Below are positions 1 to 9,397 of a DNA stretch of 64,000 nucleotides, one piece after another (positions within the stretch are counted from its first letter, which is position 1; every line of letters begins with the position of its first letter). Both the position numbers and the translations under genes were made by a program. Source of the DNA: Pedobacter sp. B4-66 (lineage in GTDB: Bacteria > Bacteroidota > Bacteroidia > Sphingobacteriales > Sphingobacteriaceae). Where the stretch lies: NCBI RefSeq assembly GCF_018492665.1, contig NZ_JAFVME010000003.1, positions 124,001 to 188,000 of the forward strand. The letters are read 5' to 3'. The notes below the pieces were generated by a model. The model was not told the DNA's origin and searched no databases. It saw only the letters and a list, made by a program, of their open reading frames with translations.

Positions 1-342
1 CTTCCATTCATTGATGACATCTTTGAAGCCAAATTTGGAAGGGTGGCCATATTTCTCACAATGGTATTTGTACTGATCACTGCCTTCTTCGTACATCCCG
101 CGGGCGTACCAATCACCACGCTCAGGCTGGCATTGTGGTCCCCAATGTGCCCATATTCCAAATTTCGCATCCCTATACCATTCCGGTACCTGGTACTGTG
201 CCAGCGAATCCCAGCTTGGTTGGTAGGGGCCAGCTGCATTGTTTGCCAATGTATTTTGTAAAAATGCGCTACCATAAGAGCGGGTTGCATACAAACTTGC
301 CAGCCCGGCGATGCCGCCTTTAATCAGTGTTCTCCGTTTCAT
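1..342 (-). CDS. alpha-L-fucosidase (GH29), N-terminal part only
   Basis: The gene runs off the left edge; 114 codons are visible from ATG at 342. The N-terminus MKRRTLIKGGIAGLA carries a twin-arginine pair ahead of a hydrophobic stretch, which fits Tat export. About residues 50-110 (PEWYRDAKFGIWAHWG, then a CQPERGDWYARGMYEEG segment) match the start of the GH29 catalytic barrel. Family knowledge: these enzymes release L-fucose from glycans in the periplasm. A regulator of the AraC type is divergent on the other side of a roughly 210-base gap and may control it. Catalytic residues lie outside the window, so activity cannot be judged. Confidence 0.85.
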   Translation of the reverse strand, partial: MKRRTLIKGGIAGLASLYATRSYGSAFLQNTLANNAAGPYQPSWDSLAQYQVPEWYRDAKFGIWAHWGPQCQPERGDWYARGMYEEGSDQYKYHCEKYGHPSKFGFKDVINEWK

Positions 343-553
343 ATTATATTACACAATTGCAATCGATTGCCTTTTTTAGCGTGTTTAGTCGTTTTTAACA
401 AAACTTGCCTGGAAGGTGTTTATATTCGGTTTTATCTTTGTGCTGGTTAAAGCAGCTCGAACTCAAAAATACGTCTGTTTAGTTGTTAAAATTAGACAAA
501 AACAGACTATTTTTTTTCTAAAACAGATTATTAAAAATTTATTACCTTGGCTT

Positions 554-1420
554 ATGATCAAGCGCATACTTACTCATAATTTTTCACTGTTGAATGTGAA
601 TGCAGTGAAACTTGATTCTCGGTGGAACTATAAAAACGTCGTGAGTCCTTACCACCGGATATACTACATAGCGGGTGGGGAGGGGGAGATCTCCCATTTC
701 GAAAAGAAACTCAAACTCGAAAGCGGATATTTGTATATTATACCAAGCTTCACCTTATGTAACCTGGTCTGCAGCGGCTCGCTTGACCAATATTTTGTGC
801 AGTTCTTTGAAGAATCTTCTGACGGAATATCGCTGTTTGCCGAAAACAGGTCTATTTTCAAGGTTCCAGCAATGGAAATCGACATACTCAACTTCAAGCG
901 TCTTTTGCTGATCAATCCCGGACGTGGTATTAACCGGTCTGACGATCCAAAGATTTATGAAAAGGACGTCTATTATCAGGAATACCAGGAACTAAACCAC
1001 CAGCAAAATACTACGCAGTTTTTGGAGACTCATGGTATCTTACTTCAATTGATGGCAAGATTTTCAGGGCCTGAAATCATTGCCCAAAGGGAACGCCAGC
1101 AAATCCCGGTAAAAATACTGGATACCATCAGTCATATTGTGGTCAGTCTACACCTCCCGCTGTCAGTGACGTCACTTGCTGCCCGGATACATCAGAATTC
1201 AGAATATTTCTCCAGACTATTTCAGCAATATACCGGATCCCGCCCTTTAGCCTACATAACAGAAAGACGAATTGAGCGCGCCCAGTACCTGATCATGACC
1301 AGCAATGCTAAATACGCAGACATTGCGCAGCAAACCGGTTTTGAAAATCTTTCTCACTTCTCCAGGACATTTAAAAAAATTACGGGTATGAGCCCTCGTG
1401 AATATAAGAATCACCATTAG
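554..1420 (+). CDS. AraC-family transcriptional regulator
   Basis: This 288-residue protein has an N-terminal cupin-like sensing region (about 1-180) and a C-terminal double helix-turn-helix (about 190-288) with the typical AraC ending IAQQTGFENLSHFSRTFKK. An upstream in-frame GTG at 416 would add 46 residues. I reject it because that extension is hydrophobic and low in complexity, while MIKRILTHNF is a normal start. It is divergent from the GH29 gene and probably activates glycan-use genes there; the inducer is unknown. Its stop overlaps the end of the convergent flavin-binding gene by four bases. Confidence 0.88.
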   Translation: MIKRILTHNFSLLNVNAVKLDSRWNYKNVVSPYHRIYYIAGGEGEISHFEKKLKLESGYLYIIPSFTLCNLVCSGSLDQYFVQFFEESSDGISLFAENRSIFKVPAMEIDILNFKRLLLINPGRGINRSDDPKIYEKDVYYQEYQELNHQQNTTQFLETHGILLQLMARFSGPEIIAQRERQQIPVKILDTISHIVVSLHLPLSVTSLAARIHQNSEYFSRLFQQYTGSRPLAYITERRIERAQYLIMTSNAKYADIAQQTGFENLSHFSRTFKKITGMSPREYKNHH

Positions 1421-1857
1421 TTTCCATGAGTTTCGTATTTTCCGGTAGCTTTTGTTAGGTCAATTTTGTATACGACAAGGCTAGCATGCTCCTCAACCTT
1501 AATTCCATGGGAACTATCTTGTGATGGCCGGTTAGTTAAAGGCATAATCCTGTGTATAATGCCCTGCATTGCCTGTTGACGTTCCTCACCGGTCAGTTCA
1601 ACAAAATCTCCCCAAAGAATAGCACTTTTCCAGCGAAAAGTATCCTTGATCTGGTCTACCTGAAAGCATACCTTTGGGTTGGCACGCATCATCTCGATTT
1701 TCTTTCCATTCCCTGAATGGGCGTAAATCGCATTGTTTTTATACACGTAATTAACCGGTACTACGTATGTTTCACCATCGGAGTGGCAACCGATCCTGCC
1801 AATAACCTGACTTTCAAGTAAGTCAATAAGCTCCTTTTTATTTAGTTCTCCTAACAT
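1417..1857 (-). CDS. pyridoxamine 5'-phosphate oxidase-like FMN-binding protein
   Basis: This 146-residue protein has the split-barrel flavin-binding pattern: an N-terminal helix (LNKKELIDLLES), the motif IGRIGCHSDGETYVVPVNYV, and AHSGNGKKIEMMRANPKVCF. Family knowledge: short PPOX-like proteins of this type bind FMN or F420 and often act as nitroimidazole-resistance-like reductases or as flavin-sensing proteins. No partner is apparent; the neighbour on the left converges on it and overlaps its stop. The substrate cannot be read from sequence. Confidence 0.85.
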   Translation of the reverse strand: MLGELNKKELIDLLESQVIGRIGCHSDGETYVVPVNYVYKNNAIYAHSGNGKKIEMMRANPKVCFQVDQIKDTFRWKSAILWGDFVELTGEERQQAMQGIIHRIMPLTNRPSQDSSHGIKVEEHASLVVYKIDLTKATGKYETHGN

Positions 1858-2013
1858 TTTTTATGATTAATAAATTTTAAACATTTGTATATAAGAATGT
1901 ACTAATCAAAGATGAAGAGAAGATCCAGAATTACATATGATCTATATCACTTTAGTGAGATATTTAGTACGCTCAAAATTTTAAATGATCTTAAAAACAT
2001 TTTATATAGCTTC

Positions 2014-2046
2014 TTGTAAATACTAATAATTTTAGTATTACCTTTG
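2014..2046 (+). promoter_or_regulatory. imuA promoter with palindromic operator in the spacer
   Basis: A TTG at 2014-2016 and TAccTTTG at 2039-2046 form a Bacteroidota-type promoter with a 22-base spacer. The spacer holds an inverted repeat, AATACTAA (2019-2026) and TTAGTATT (2032-2039), that runs into the -7 element. A repressor bound there would block initiation. The same architecture is present at 52810-52841. Binding by a LexA-like repressor is inferred. Confidence 0.7.
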
Positions 2047-2096
2047 TTCGTTCATTTGTATTACTCATACAATGAGTTAGGAAAGGGGATGACATC

Positions 2097-2834
2097 ATGA
2101 ACGCAAAACAGGAATTGGTCAATAAATTACAGCAGGATATCCTGCTGTGGCAAGGCTTTAAACCTCAGGGTACAATGACTGAGGAAATGATTGGTTTAGG
2201 AGCAATTGAAAAAGCATTTCCAAACGGAGTTTTTCCCAGAAAAGCCATTCATGAATTCATTACAGTGCTACCGGAACATTCAGCGGCTAGCGATGGATTT
2301 ATCGGCGGCTTGCTATCGGTATTGATGAAAGATGGAGCAGCCTGCGTATGGATCAGTACAGCCAGAAAGTTGTTTCCAGTTTCCTTATGTACGTTCAATG
2401 TTGAACCCGATCGGATTATTTTTATGGATGTTACCCTAGAAAAAGATGTGCTCTGGATCATGGAGGAAGCATTAAAATGTGAAGGTCTTGCTGCTGTAGT
2501 GGCTGAATTGAATGAATTGAGTTTAATTGAATCCCGTAGGTTACAGCTCGCCGTGGAAGAATCAGGAGTGACCGGTTTTATTTTACGTAAAGATGCCCGG
2601 AAAGCTATAAGTACAGTAGCAACGGCACGCTGGAAGATTAGCCCGGTGCCCAGCGTAACCGAAGATGGAATGCCTGGCCTGGGCTTTCCGCGCTGGAAGG
2701 TAGAGCTGACCAAAGTCCGTAACGGGAACCCAGGCAGCTGGATTCTGGAATGGGGAGGTGATCGCTTTGTAGAAGCGCTACCGACTTTGAAAACAGCTGC
2801 ATGGTACGAGCATACCGAACGACAAATTGGTTAA
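2097..2834 (+). CDS. imuA: ImuA, RecA-like accessory protein of translesion synthesis
   Basis: This 245-residue protein resembles ImuA/SulA-type RecA relatives: a degenerate Walker-type region (GVFPRKAIHEF, about residues 45-55), GGLLSVLMKDGAACVWIS, and a conserved end GSWILEWGGDRF. It opens an operon with imuB 11 bases downstream and dnaE2 after that, the standard mutasome cassette. Family knowledge: ImuA supports ImuB and DnaE2 in error-prone bypass of DNA lesions. The upstream operator-promoter suggests damage-inducible control. The weak nucleotide-binding motif is normal for the family. Confidence 0.9.
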   Translation: MNAKQELVNKLQQDILLWQGFKPQGTMTEEMIGLGAIEKAFPNGVFPRKAIHEFITVLPEHSAASDGFIGGLLSVLMKDGAACVWISTARKLFPVSLCTFNVEPDRIIFMDVTLEKDVLWIMEEALKCEGLAAVVAELNELSLIESRRLQLAVEESGVTGFILRKDARKAISTVATARWKISPVPSVTEDGMPGLGFPRWKVELTKVRNGNPGSWILEWGGDRFVEALPTLKTAAWYEHTERQIG

Positions 2835-2845
2835 ACAGTTAGGAA

Positions 2846-4354
2846 ATGCCAAAGCGTTATGTTTCCATATGGTTTCGCCAATTACTGGCCGACTGGCAGC
2901 TGATCCGCCGGCCAGAACTTTCTGACGTGCCATTTGTTTTTGCAGCTCCTGATCATGGACGTAATATAATTACAGGAGTCAGCCAAGTAGCGGTTTCGCA
3001 GGGAATTGAAACAGGGATGCGTGCGGCTGATGCCAAGGCCTTGTGTCCAGGACTGGAGGTCTTGGATGATAAAGCTGGTCGTTCGGCCAAACTGCTGAAG
3101 GGACTGGGAGAGTGGTGTATACGATATTCACCTATAGTAATGGTTGATGATTTTTCTGTAGACGGTTTATTTTTGGATGTAAGTGGCTGTACCCACCTTT
3201 GGGGCGGAGAACGGAAATACCTGAAAGAAATCGTATCCAGGTTAAAAAGCAAAGGATATACAGTTCGTGTTGCAATGGCTGATAGCCCAGGTGCGGCCTG
3301 GGCTATCGCTCGTTTTGGAAAAGTAACCCCACTGATTGCACCTGGCGCACACACAGAATCATTACTTTCTTTGCCTCCTGAAGCCTTACGTTTACCCGAA
3401 ATTACCCTAACTAAGCTGCGCAAGCTAGGCTTTTACCAGATCAGGAGTTTTGTAGGGATGCCACGCTCAGTATTGCGCAGGCGATTTGGAGAAGATTTTT
3501 TAACCCGTTTGGGTCAGGCTTTAGGTACCGCAGATGAACTGATTACGCCCTTACAACTGCCTGTTCTTTTTCAGGAACGTTTACCCTGTCTGGAACCGAT
3601 CAAAACCCGTACAGGTATTGAAATGGCGATCAGCCGACTATTGGAGCATTTATGCCTGCGGTTGCAGAACGAAGGGAAGGGTTTGAGAACTGGGCTGCTG
3701 ACTTGTTACCGTATTGATGGCGAGGTAGTACAGGTTTCGATAGGCACCAGTGGAGCAACTTGTAGTGTCCCTCATTTGTTTAAACTTTTTCAATTGAAGA
3801 TCGATCAAATCCGTCCGGCATTAGGAATTGAGTTGTTTGTATTGGAAGCACCTAAAGTAGATGAGATATTACCAGGACAGGAAGCGCTTTGGGCAGGCAA
3901 ACCTGGACTGGACGACCAAAGTGTGATCCAGTTGCTAGACCGGGTAGCTGGTAAAATGGGAGCTGATGTGATTCACCGTTATGTACCTGCAGCGCGTTAT
4001 TGGCCTGAAAGATCAGCGAATCGGGCAGTTTCAATTACCGATAAACCAACCACTGAGTGGCATATAGATAGACCACGTCCCACCGAACTACTCAATAAAC
4101 CTGCCCCAATCGAAGTGATGGCATTAATACCGGATCATCCTCCTAAGTTTTTTATTTATAAAGGTATTCAGCATTCTGTGGTCAAAGCTGATGGCCCTGA
4201 ACGCATAGAGCGGGAATGGTGGCTGGATGTAGGGGAGCACAGGGATTATTACCAGGTGGAAGACGAACTGGGACAGCGTTACTGGTTGTTCCGTTCAGGT
4301 CACTACGGGGGAGAGCAGCGATATCAATGGTTTTTACATGGATTTTTTGCTTAA
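2846..4354 (+). CDS. imuB: ImuB, catalytically degenerate Y-family polymerase
   Basis: This 502-residue protein has the Y-family polymerase core (about 1-330) followed by an ImuB C-terminal region. The N-terminus YVSIWFRQLLADW lacks the first catalytic aspartates of DinB. The second motif reads FSVDGLFLD where active polymerases have S-x-DE. Both losses mark ImuB, which in studied bacteria is an adaptor linking DnaE2 to the sliding clamp rather than a polymerase. The C-terminus (WWLDVGEHRDYYQVEDELG) is the usual ImuB tail. It lies between imuA and dnaE2 with short gaps. Confidence 0.92.
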   Translation: MPKRYVSIWFRQLLADWQLIRRPELSDVPFVFAAPDHGRNIITGVSQVAVSQGIETGMRAADAKALCPGLEVLDDKAGRSAKLLKGLGEWCIRYSPIVMVDDFSVDGLFLDVSGCTHLWGGERKYLKEIVSRLKSKGYTVRVAMADSPGAAWAIARFGKVTPLIAPGAHTESLLSLPPEALRLPEITLTKLRKLGFYQIRSFVGMPRSVLRRRFGEDFLTRLGQALGTADELITPLQLPVLFQERLPCLEPIKTRTGIEMAISRLLEHLCLRLQNEGKGLRTGLLTCYRIDGEVVQVSIGTSGATCSVPHLFKLFQLKIDQIRPALGIELFVLEAPKVDEILPGQEALWAGKPGLDDQSVIQLLDRVAGKMGADVIHRYVPAARYWPERSANRAVSITDKPTTEWHIDRPRPTELLNKPAPIEVMALIPDHPPKFFIYKGIQHSVVKADGPERIEREWWLDVGEHRDYYQVEDELGQRYWLFRSGHYGGEQRYQWFLHGFFA

Positions 4355-4368
4355 ATAAGGAGGAGACA

Positions 4369-7300
4369 ATGGAATATAGCGAATTACAGGTAACTTCTAA
4401 TTTCAGCTTCTTAAGGGGAGCATCCCATCCCAATGAACTGGTGGACGAGGCAGCAGCTTTTGGATATAAAAAGATTGCCGTTACAGACCGAAATACGCTG
4501 GCCGGAATAGTCCGTGCTCACGCTGCAGCTAAAGAAAAAAACATTCAGCTCATTCCGGCATGCCGGCTGGATTTACTGGACGGACCAAGTTTGTTGGCTT
4601 ATCCAACCAATAAGGACGCTTATTGCAGACTGTCGGCTCTATTGACGGTTGGGAACCTACGTGCCGAAAAAGGATCCTGCCATTTGCATAAAGCAGATGT
4701 TTATGAGCACGCTAAGGGGATGTTGTTTACTGTTGTGATGCCAGGTGTATTGAATCGACACTTTAATTTTGACGATTCCGTTGTTAAAGATTTGCAGGAG
4801 TATAAAGAAGCCTTGGGTAAGCAACTCTACCTTTCTGCAACACGAACCTATCTGGGTAATGACGACAAGCTGATCTTTCGCATCCAGCAATTGTCTGAAC
4901 GGTTTGAGATACCCGTTGTGGCCACGGGTGATGTACATTACCATAATCCCTCCAGAAGGGAATTACAGGATGTGCTGACCTGTGTTAGAGAAAAGTGTAC
5001 CATCCAGGAAGCTGGTTTCCGCTTGCATCAGAATGCAGAGCGCTACATGAAACCGATTGAAGAAATGCACCGCTTGTTCCGTAACTATCCCGAAGCAATC
5101 CGCAATACAGTGGTTATCGCAGAGGCCTGCAGTTTTGCGCTTGATGAATTGAAATATGTATATCCGGAAGAGATCAATAAAAGTGGACGCTCCCCTCTGG
5201 AAGAATTGGAATACCTGTGCATGAAAGGTGCACATGCCTTTTATGGTGAGGTCATCCCGGAGAAAGTACTGAACATGATTGCCCATGAAATGGATTTTGT
5301 GCGGAAGATGGATTATGCAAATTACTTTCTGTTTGTGGAGGATATTGTCAGGGAAGCTAGAAGCAGAGGCATTTTATGTCAGGGAAGAGGATCTGCTGCC
5401 AACTCAGCCATATGTTTCTGTCTGGGAGTAACTTCTGTAGATCCCATGAAATTTGAGCTGTTGTTTGAACGCTTTATTTCTTCAGACCGAAATGAACCAC
5501 CCGATATTGATGTGGATTTTGAGCATGAACGGCGAGAGGAAATCATGCAATACATTTATACCAAGTATGGTCGTGACCGTGCGGCGATTGTAGCCACAGT
5601 GACTCAACTGCACCAAAAAGGGGCTTTACGTGATGTGGGTAAAGTGATGGGTTTATCAGTAGATACCATTAACCGGCTCTCCAGTTCCATATGGGAGTTT
5701 ACCGATGAATGGTTCGAGGGCAAGCGTGTTACCGAGCAGGGATTGAACCCGCAAGACCCACATCTAAGGAAAACACTCCAATTGACAGCACAGATGATGG
5801 GTTTCCCCAGGCAATTGGGACAACATACAGGCGGTTTTGTGGTAACCAATGGGAAGTTGACTGATCTGTGCCCGATCCTTAATGCACGTATGGAAGACCG
5901 TACGAACATTGAATGGAACAAGGATGATATTGATATACTGGGTTTCCTGAAAGTGGATGTATTGGCTTTAGGTATGCTTACTTGTATCCGTAAGGCTTTT
6001 GATTTGTGTAAAGCACATTATGGTTTAAACTTAACCCTGGCTAATATACCTCAGGATGACACAGAAGTTTATGAGATGATCAGTGCGGCGGATACATTGG
6101 GGGTATTTCAGATTGAAAGCCGGGCGCAGATGTCCATGCTGCCCAGGTTAAGACCTAAATGTTTTTATGACCTGGTGATTGAAGTTGCCATTGTTCGACC
6201 GGGTCCGATACAGGGAGATATGGTGCATCCTTACTTGCGGAGACGTGATAAGAAAGAAGATGTCGTTTATCCTTCTCCGGAACTGAAAGAAATATTGGAA
6301 AGAACCCTTGGAGTGCCTCTTTTCCAGGAGCAGGCCATGAAGATTGCCATTGTAGCTGCTGGATTTACCCCGGCTGAAGCAGATGGCTTGCGCCGCAGTA
6401 TGGCGACTTTTAAGTATACCGGTACAGTTAACCTATATGAAAAGAAGCTGATTGAAGGGATGAAGGCGAAGGGATATACCGAGGAGTTTGCCAAACGCAT
6501 TTTTAGGCAGCTGGAGGGTTTTGGGAGTTATGGTTTCCCGGAAAGTCATGCGGCGAGTTTCGCTTTGTTGGTTTATGTGTCCTGCTGGCTGAAACATTAT
6601 TATCCGGATGCTTTTGCAACAGCATTACTCAACAGCATGCCGATGGGCTTTTACCAACCTGCACAAATTGTGATTGATGCACAGAAACATGGGGTAGAGG
6701 TAAGACCGGTTGATATCAATTATTCCACCTGGGATAATTTGTTGGAAGAAAAATCAGGAAAGTACTATGCAATTCGTTTGGGTTTCCGACAGATTAAAGG
6801 ACTTAATGAGCAGGAGATGGATGTTTTGGTGAATTGTAAGGGAAAAGGGTATAAGACCGTTACAGCTCTACGGGATGTTGGAATTGGAATTAATACACTG
6901 GAACGATTGGCAGACGCAGACGCATTCCGCTCTATTGATCTGGATCGCAGAAAAGCGCTATGGGAGGTATCTGCTTTACAGGATATGCCGGTGGAGATTT
7001 TTAAAGGACAACCTTCAGAAAGCGTATTGGAAGCACAGGTAGAATTGCCGCTGATGAGCCAGGGGGAGCATGTGGTTCAGGATTATGAGACTGTTGGTTT
7101 GTCATTAAAGGCACATCCGGTTAGCTTCGTTCGCCCGCAACTAGAAATGCTGAGAATTTTGTCCTGCCATCAGATCAATAAGGAAGCGCGTAATGGGCAA
7201 TTGGTAAAGGTAGCCGGACTGGTTCTGGTACGACAGCGGCCAGGAACTGCTGCCGGAGTATGTTTCATTACCATTGAAGATGAGACCGGCTTTAGTAATC

Positions 7301-7521
7301 TTGTAGTTTTTGAAAAGCTTTTTGAGACCTACCGAAAGGAAATTATACATTCCAGGTTGCTAATGGTAGAAGGCCGTTTGCAGCGGGAAGGAGAGGTGGT
7401 ACATGTTATCGTCAGCAAATGTGTGGATCTGACTAAACTTATGGGAAAACTGGTGCAGCGGGAACAGGAGGAATTGCCTGTTTTAAAGGAAACCTTTCAT
7501 GGAGGAAGGAATTTTAAATAG
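4369..7521 (+). CDS. dnaE2: error-prone DNA polymerase III alpha subunit DnaE2/ImuC
   Basis: The protein is 1,050 residues from an ATG preceded by a strong AGGAGG-type Shine-Dalgarno, which settles the start; an open frame continues upstream inside imuB but is not needed. It has an N-terminal PHP domain (YSELQVTSNFSFLRGASHP), the C-family polymerase core with catalytic aspartates in PPDIDVDFEHERREE near residue 380, helix-hairpin-helix elements, and an OB fold near the end (VKVAGLVLVRQRPGTA). Its length fits DnaE2 rather than replicative DnaE1. Last gene of the imuA-imuB-dnaE2 mutasome operon. Confidence 0.94.
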   Translation: MEYSELQVTSNFSFLRGASHPNELVDEAAAFGYKKIAVTDRNTLAGIVRAHAAAKEKNIQLIPACRLDLLDGPSLLAYPTNKDAYCRLSALLTVGNLRAEKGSCHLHKADVYEHAKGMLFTVVMPGVLNRHFNFDDSVVKDLQEYKEALGKQLYLSATRTYLGNDDKLIFRIQQLSERFEIPVVATGDVHYHNPSRRELQDVLTCVREKCTIQEAGFRLHQNAERYMKPIEEMHRLFRNYPEAIRNTVVIAEACSFALDELKYVYPEEINKSGRSPLEELEYLCMKGAHAFYGEVIPEKVLNMIAHEMDFVRKMDYANYFLFVEDIVREARSRGILCQGRGSAANSAICFCLGVTSVDPMKFELLFERFISSDRNEPPDIDVDFEHERREEIMQYIYTKYGRDRAAIVATVTQLHQKGALRDVGKVMGLSVDTINRLSSSIWEFTDEWFEGKRVTEQGLNPQDPHLRKTLQLTAQMMGFPRQLGQHTGGFVVTNGKLTDLCPILNARMEDRTNIEWNKDDIDILGFLKVDVLALGMLTCIRKAFDLCKAHYGLNLTLANIPQDDTEVYEMISAADTLGVFQIESRAQMSMLPRLRPKCFYDLVIEVAIVRPGPIQGDMVHPYLRRRDKKEDVVYPSPELKEILERTLGVPLFQEQAMKIAIVAAGFTPAEADGLRRSMATFKYTGTVNLYEKKLIEGMKAKGYTEEFAKRIFRQLEGFGSYGFPESHAASFALLVYVSCWLKHYYPDAFATALLNSMPMGFYQPAQIVIDAQKHGVEVRPVDINYSTWDNLLEEKSGKYYAIRLGFRQIKGLNEQEMDVLVNCKGKGYKTVTALRDVGIGINTLERLADADAFRSIDLDRRKALWEVSALQDMPVEIFKGQPSESVLEAQVELPLMSQGEHVVQDYETVGLSLKAHPVSFVRPQLEMLRILSCHQINKEARNGQLVKVAGLVLVRQRPGTAAGVCFITIEDETGFSNLVVFEKLFETYRKEIIHSRLLMVEGRLQREGEVVHVIVSKCVDLTKLMGKLVQREQEELPVLKETFHGGRNFK

Positions 7522-7522
7522 G

Positions 7523-8419
7523 TTAATTCAAAAACTGTTCTTTGTATTCCATTGGGGTAAGTCCGACTTCTTTTTTGAACAGGCGGGTAAAGTATGGAGG
7601 GTTTTCGAAACCCAGTTGATAGGCAGTTTCAGCAATGGTGTTGTCATTGCTGATGAGTAAGTTTTTAGCCTCTTCAATCAAGAAGATATGGATATGGTCT
7701 AATGCAGTTTTTCCTGTTTCCTGTTTGAGCAGGTCACTCAAATACCTGGCTGAAGTGTTCAGCTGACCAGCCATATATTTTACGCTTGGCAGGCCTTCAT
7801 TTTTGAGCTGACCGCTTTCAAAATAAGTATTTAATATTCCCAAAAACTTCGAAGTGATTGTTCCCGACAATACATCTCGGTTTAAAAATTGGCGTTTATA
7901 AAACCTTTGCGCATATTTCAAGATCGAGTCAATGTGGGTCATCATGATGTCTTTGGTATATTCATCCTGATTATTGTTGTATTCGGTCTGAATTTTATGA
8001 TACAAATCCCAGATGATTTCTTCTTCTTTGGGCGATAAATGTAAAGCTTCATTTACTTCGTAGTCGAAATAGCCATATTTCTTGATCTCCGAATGAAGTG
8101 CATGGTTCAGCAGAAAATCCTCGTGTATATAAATGATAAATCCCTCTTCTTCCAGTTCGATGTTTTCTAGTTTTATAATTTGCCTTGGCTTGATGAAAGA
8201 CATGGAACCATTGTCATGATCATACTTTGTTTTACCATATAAAAAAGTACCTGATTTCATTTTTTTTAAGGCGATCATATAGAAGTCGCTGGTAAACTCT
8301 GTGTAGGCAAGTGTGCAACTATTTAACTGAGTACAGGTAATCAGGCTAAGTAAAGGGTTTTCCGGTTGTGGGAAACCATTTAATTTGTACAGCTCGCTAA
8401 TGGTTTTGAAATGTTTCAT
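7523..8419 (-). CDS. AraC-family transcriptional regulator
   Basis: This 298-residue regulator has a variable N-terminal sensing half and a C-terminal AraC DNA-binding domain (about 195-298) ending IAETAYQLGFENPPYFTRLFKK followed by GLTPMEYKEQ. It lies just downstream of, and on the same strand as, an SDR oxidoreductase 78 bases away. This pairing is common in Bacteroidota, where the regulator is adjacent to its target. Its stop is one base past the dnaE2 stop, so the two are convergent. Confidence 0.9.
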   Translation of the reverse strand: MKHFKTISELYKLNGFPQPENPLLSLITCTQLNSCTLAYTEFTSDFYMIALKKMKSGTFLYGKTKYDHDNGSMSFIKPRQIIKLENIELEEEGFIIYIHEDFLLNHALHSEIKKYGYFDYEVNEALHLSPKEEEIIWDLYHKIQTEYNNNQDEYTKDIMMTHIDSILKYAQRFYKRQFLNRDVLSGTITSKFLGILNTYFESGQLKNEGLPSVKYMAGQLNTSARYLSDLLKQETGKTALDHIHIFLIEEAKNLLISNDNTIAETAYQLGFENPPYFTRLFKKEVGLTPMEYKEQFLN

Positions 8420-8497
8420 GCTTGTTATTTTACAAAATAAGAAAAACCCAGGTGATTAACACATAGATTTTTCTTAAATGACTTAATTTGGTTTTTG

Positions 8498-9313
8498 TTA
8501 TCCGTGGGCGGCCACCGATACCTCGTTCCATTGTTCCCATTGTGCTAACCGATCAGCATAAACCTGGCTTACCCATGGCAGTGCCGTTTTACCAAGGAAA
8601 ACGCGTAAGGGTGGATTTTCAGTATCTACCACTTTCAGGATGGCTTCTGCTGTGGCATCTGGATTACCAAAGGGCATGTTTTGCAGCTGCTCATACACTA
8701 CAGTACGCAATTCATCGTAAGCAGGAATGGTTTTGCTATGTACTGCAGAAGGGCCTGCCCAATCTGTACTATAACCTATTGGTTCCACCAGTGTGGTATG
8801 TATTCCGAAACTTTTAATTTCTGCTGCCATCGATTCGCTGATGGCCTCAACAGCCCATTTGGAAGCATTGTAAAGACCTAAATTGGGTATTGCGGCTATA
8901 CCAAGGACACTTGATACCTGTATAATGTGTCCGCTTCCCTGTTTTCTCATTAAAGGTATGGCGGCTTGTGAAACCCATAGTGTACCAAAAACATTGGCTT
9001 CAAATTGATCGCGGGCTTCTTGTTCGCTTGCTTCTTCGATGGTGCCAAACAAGCCATAACCTGCGTTGTTGATGACTACGTCTAACTGTCCAAAATGCTG
9101 ATGCGCTTTATTGATGACCTCAAAACTTTGTGTTCTGTTGGTTACATCCAGTTGGAGCGGAAGAATTGAATTGCCGTAGGAGGCCACCAAGTCATTTAAC
9201 GACTCTATATTTCTTGCTGTTGCAATGACGTTGTCACCACGTTCCAAAAATGCTTCTGCCCATATTCTTCCAAAACCCCGGGAAGCTCCTGTAATTAAAA
9301 TTGTCTTTTTCAT
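8498..9313 (-). CDS. short-chain dehydrogenase/reductase (SDR)
   Basis: This 271-residue classical SDR has the cofactor motif TGASRGFGR at the N-terminus, NNAGYG near residue 85, a catalytic Ser followed by YNASK (Tyr and Lys of the triad), and a Rossmann fold throughout. Length and motifs fit an NAD(P)-dependent oxidoreductase. The substrate is unknown. An AraC regulator lies directly downstream on the same strand and may control it. Confidence 0.9.
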   Translation of the reverse strand: MKKTILITGASRGFGRIWAEAFLERGDNVIATARNIESLNDLVASYGNSILPLQLDVTNRTQSFEVINKAHQHFGQLDVVINNAGYGLFGTIEEASEQEARDQFEANVFGTLWVSQAAIPLMRKQGSGHIIQVSSVLGIAAIPNLGLYNASKWAVEAISESMAAEIKSFGIHTTLVEPIGYSTDWAGPSAVHSKTIPAYDELRTVVYEQLQNMPFGNPDATAEAILKVVDTENPPLRVFLGKTALPWVSQVYADRLAQWEQWNEVSVAAHG

Positions 9314-9397
9314 TTTTCCTTCTATTTAATGATACCCCAAAATTAGGGTAGATGTACTGTTTAGCACTTATACAGAAGGAGGAATGTATGATACATT

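Noticed and set aside
416..553. Upstream extension of the AraC gene from GTG at 416
   Set aside because: Low-complexity hydrophobic lead, non-ATG start, and a normal family start at 554.
2249..2713. Minus-strand open frame of 154 codons within imuA
   Set aside because: Shadow frame opposite a well-supported gene.
9333..9350. TACCC/GGGTA repeat upstream of the SDR gene as an operator
   Set aside because: Five-base arms in AT-rich sequence occur by chance; no second copy.
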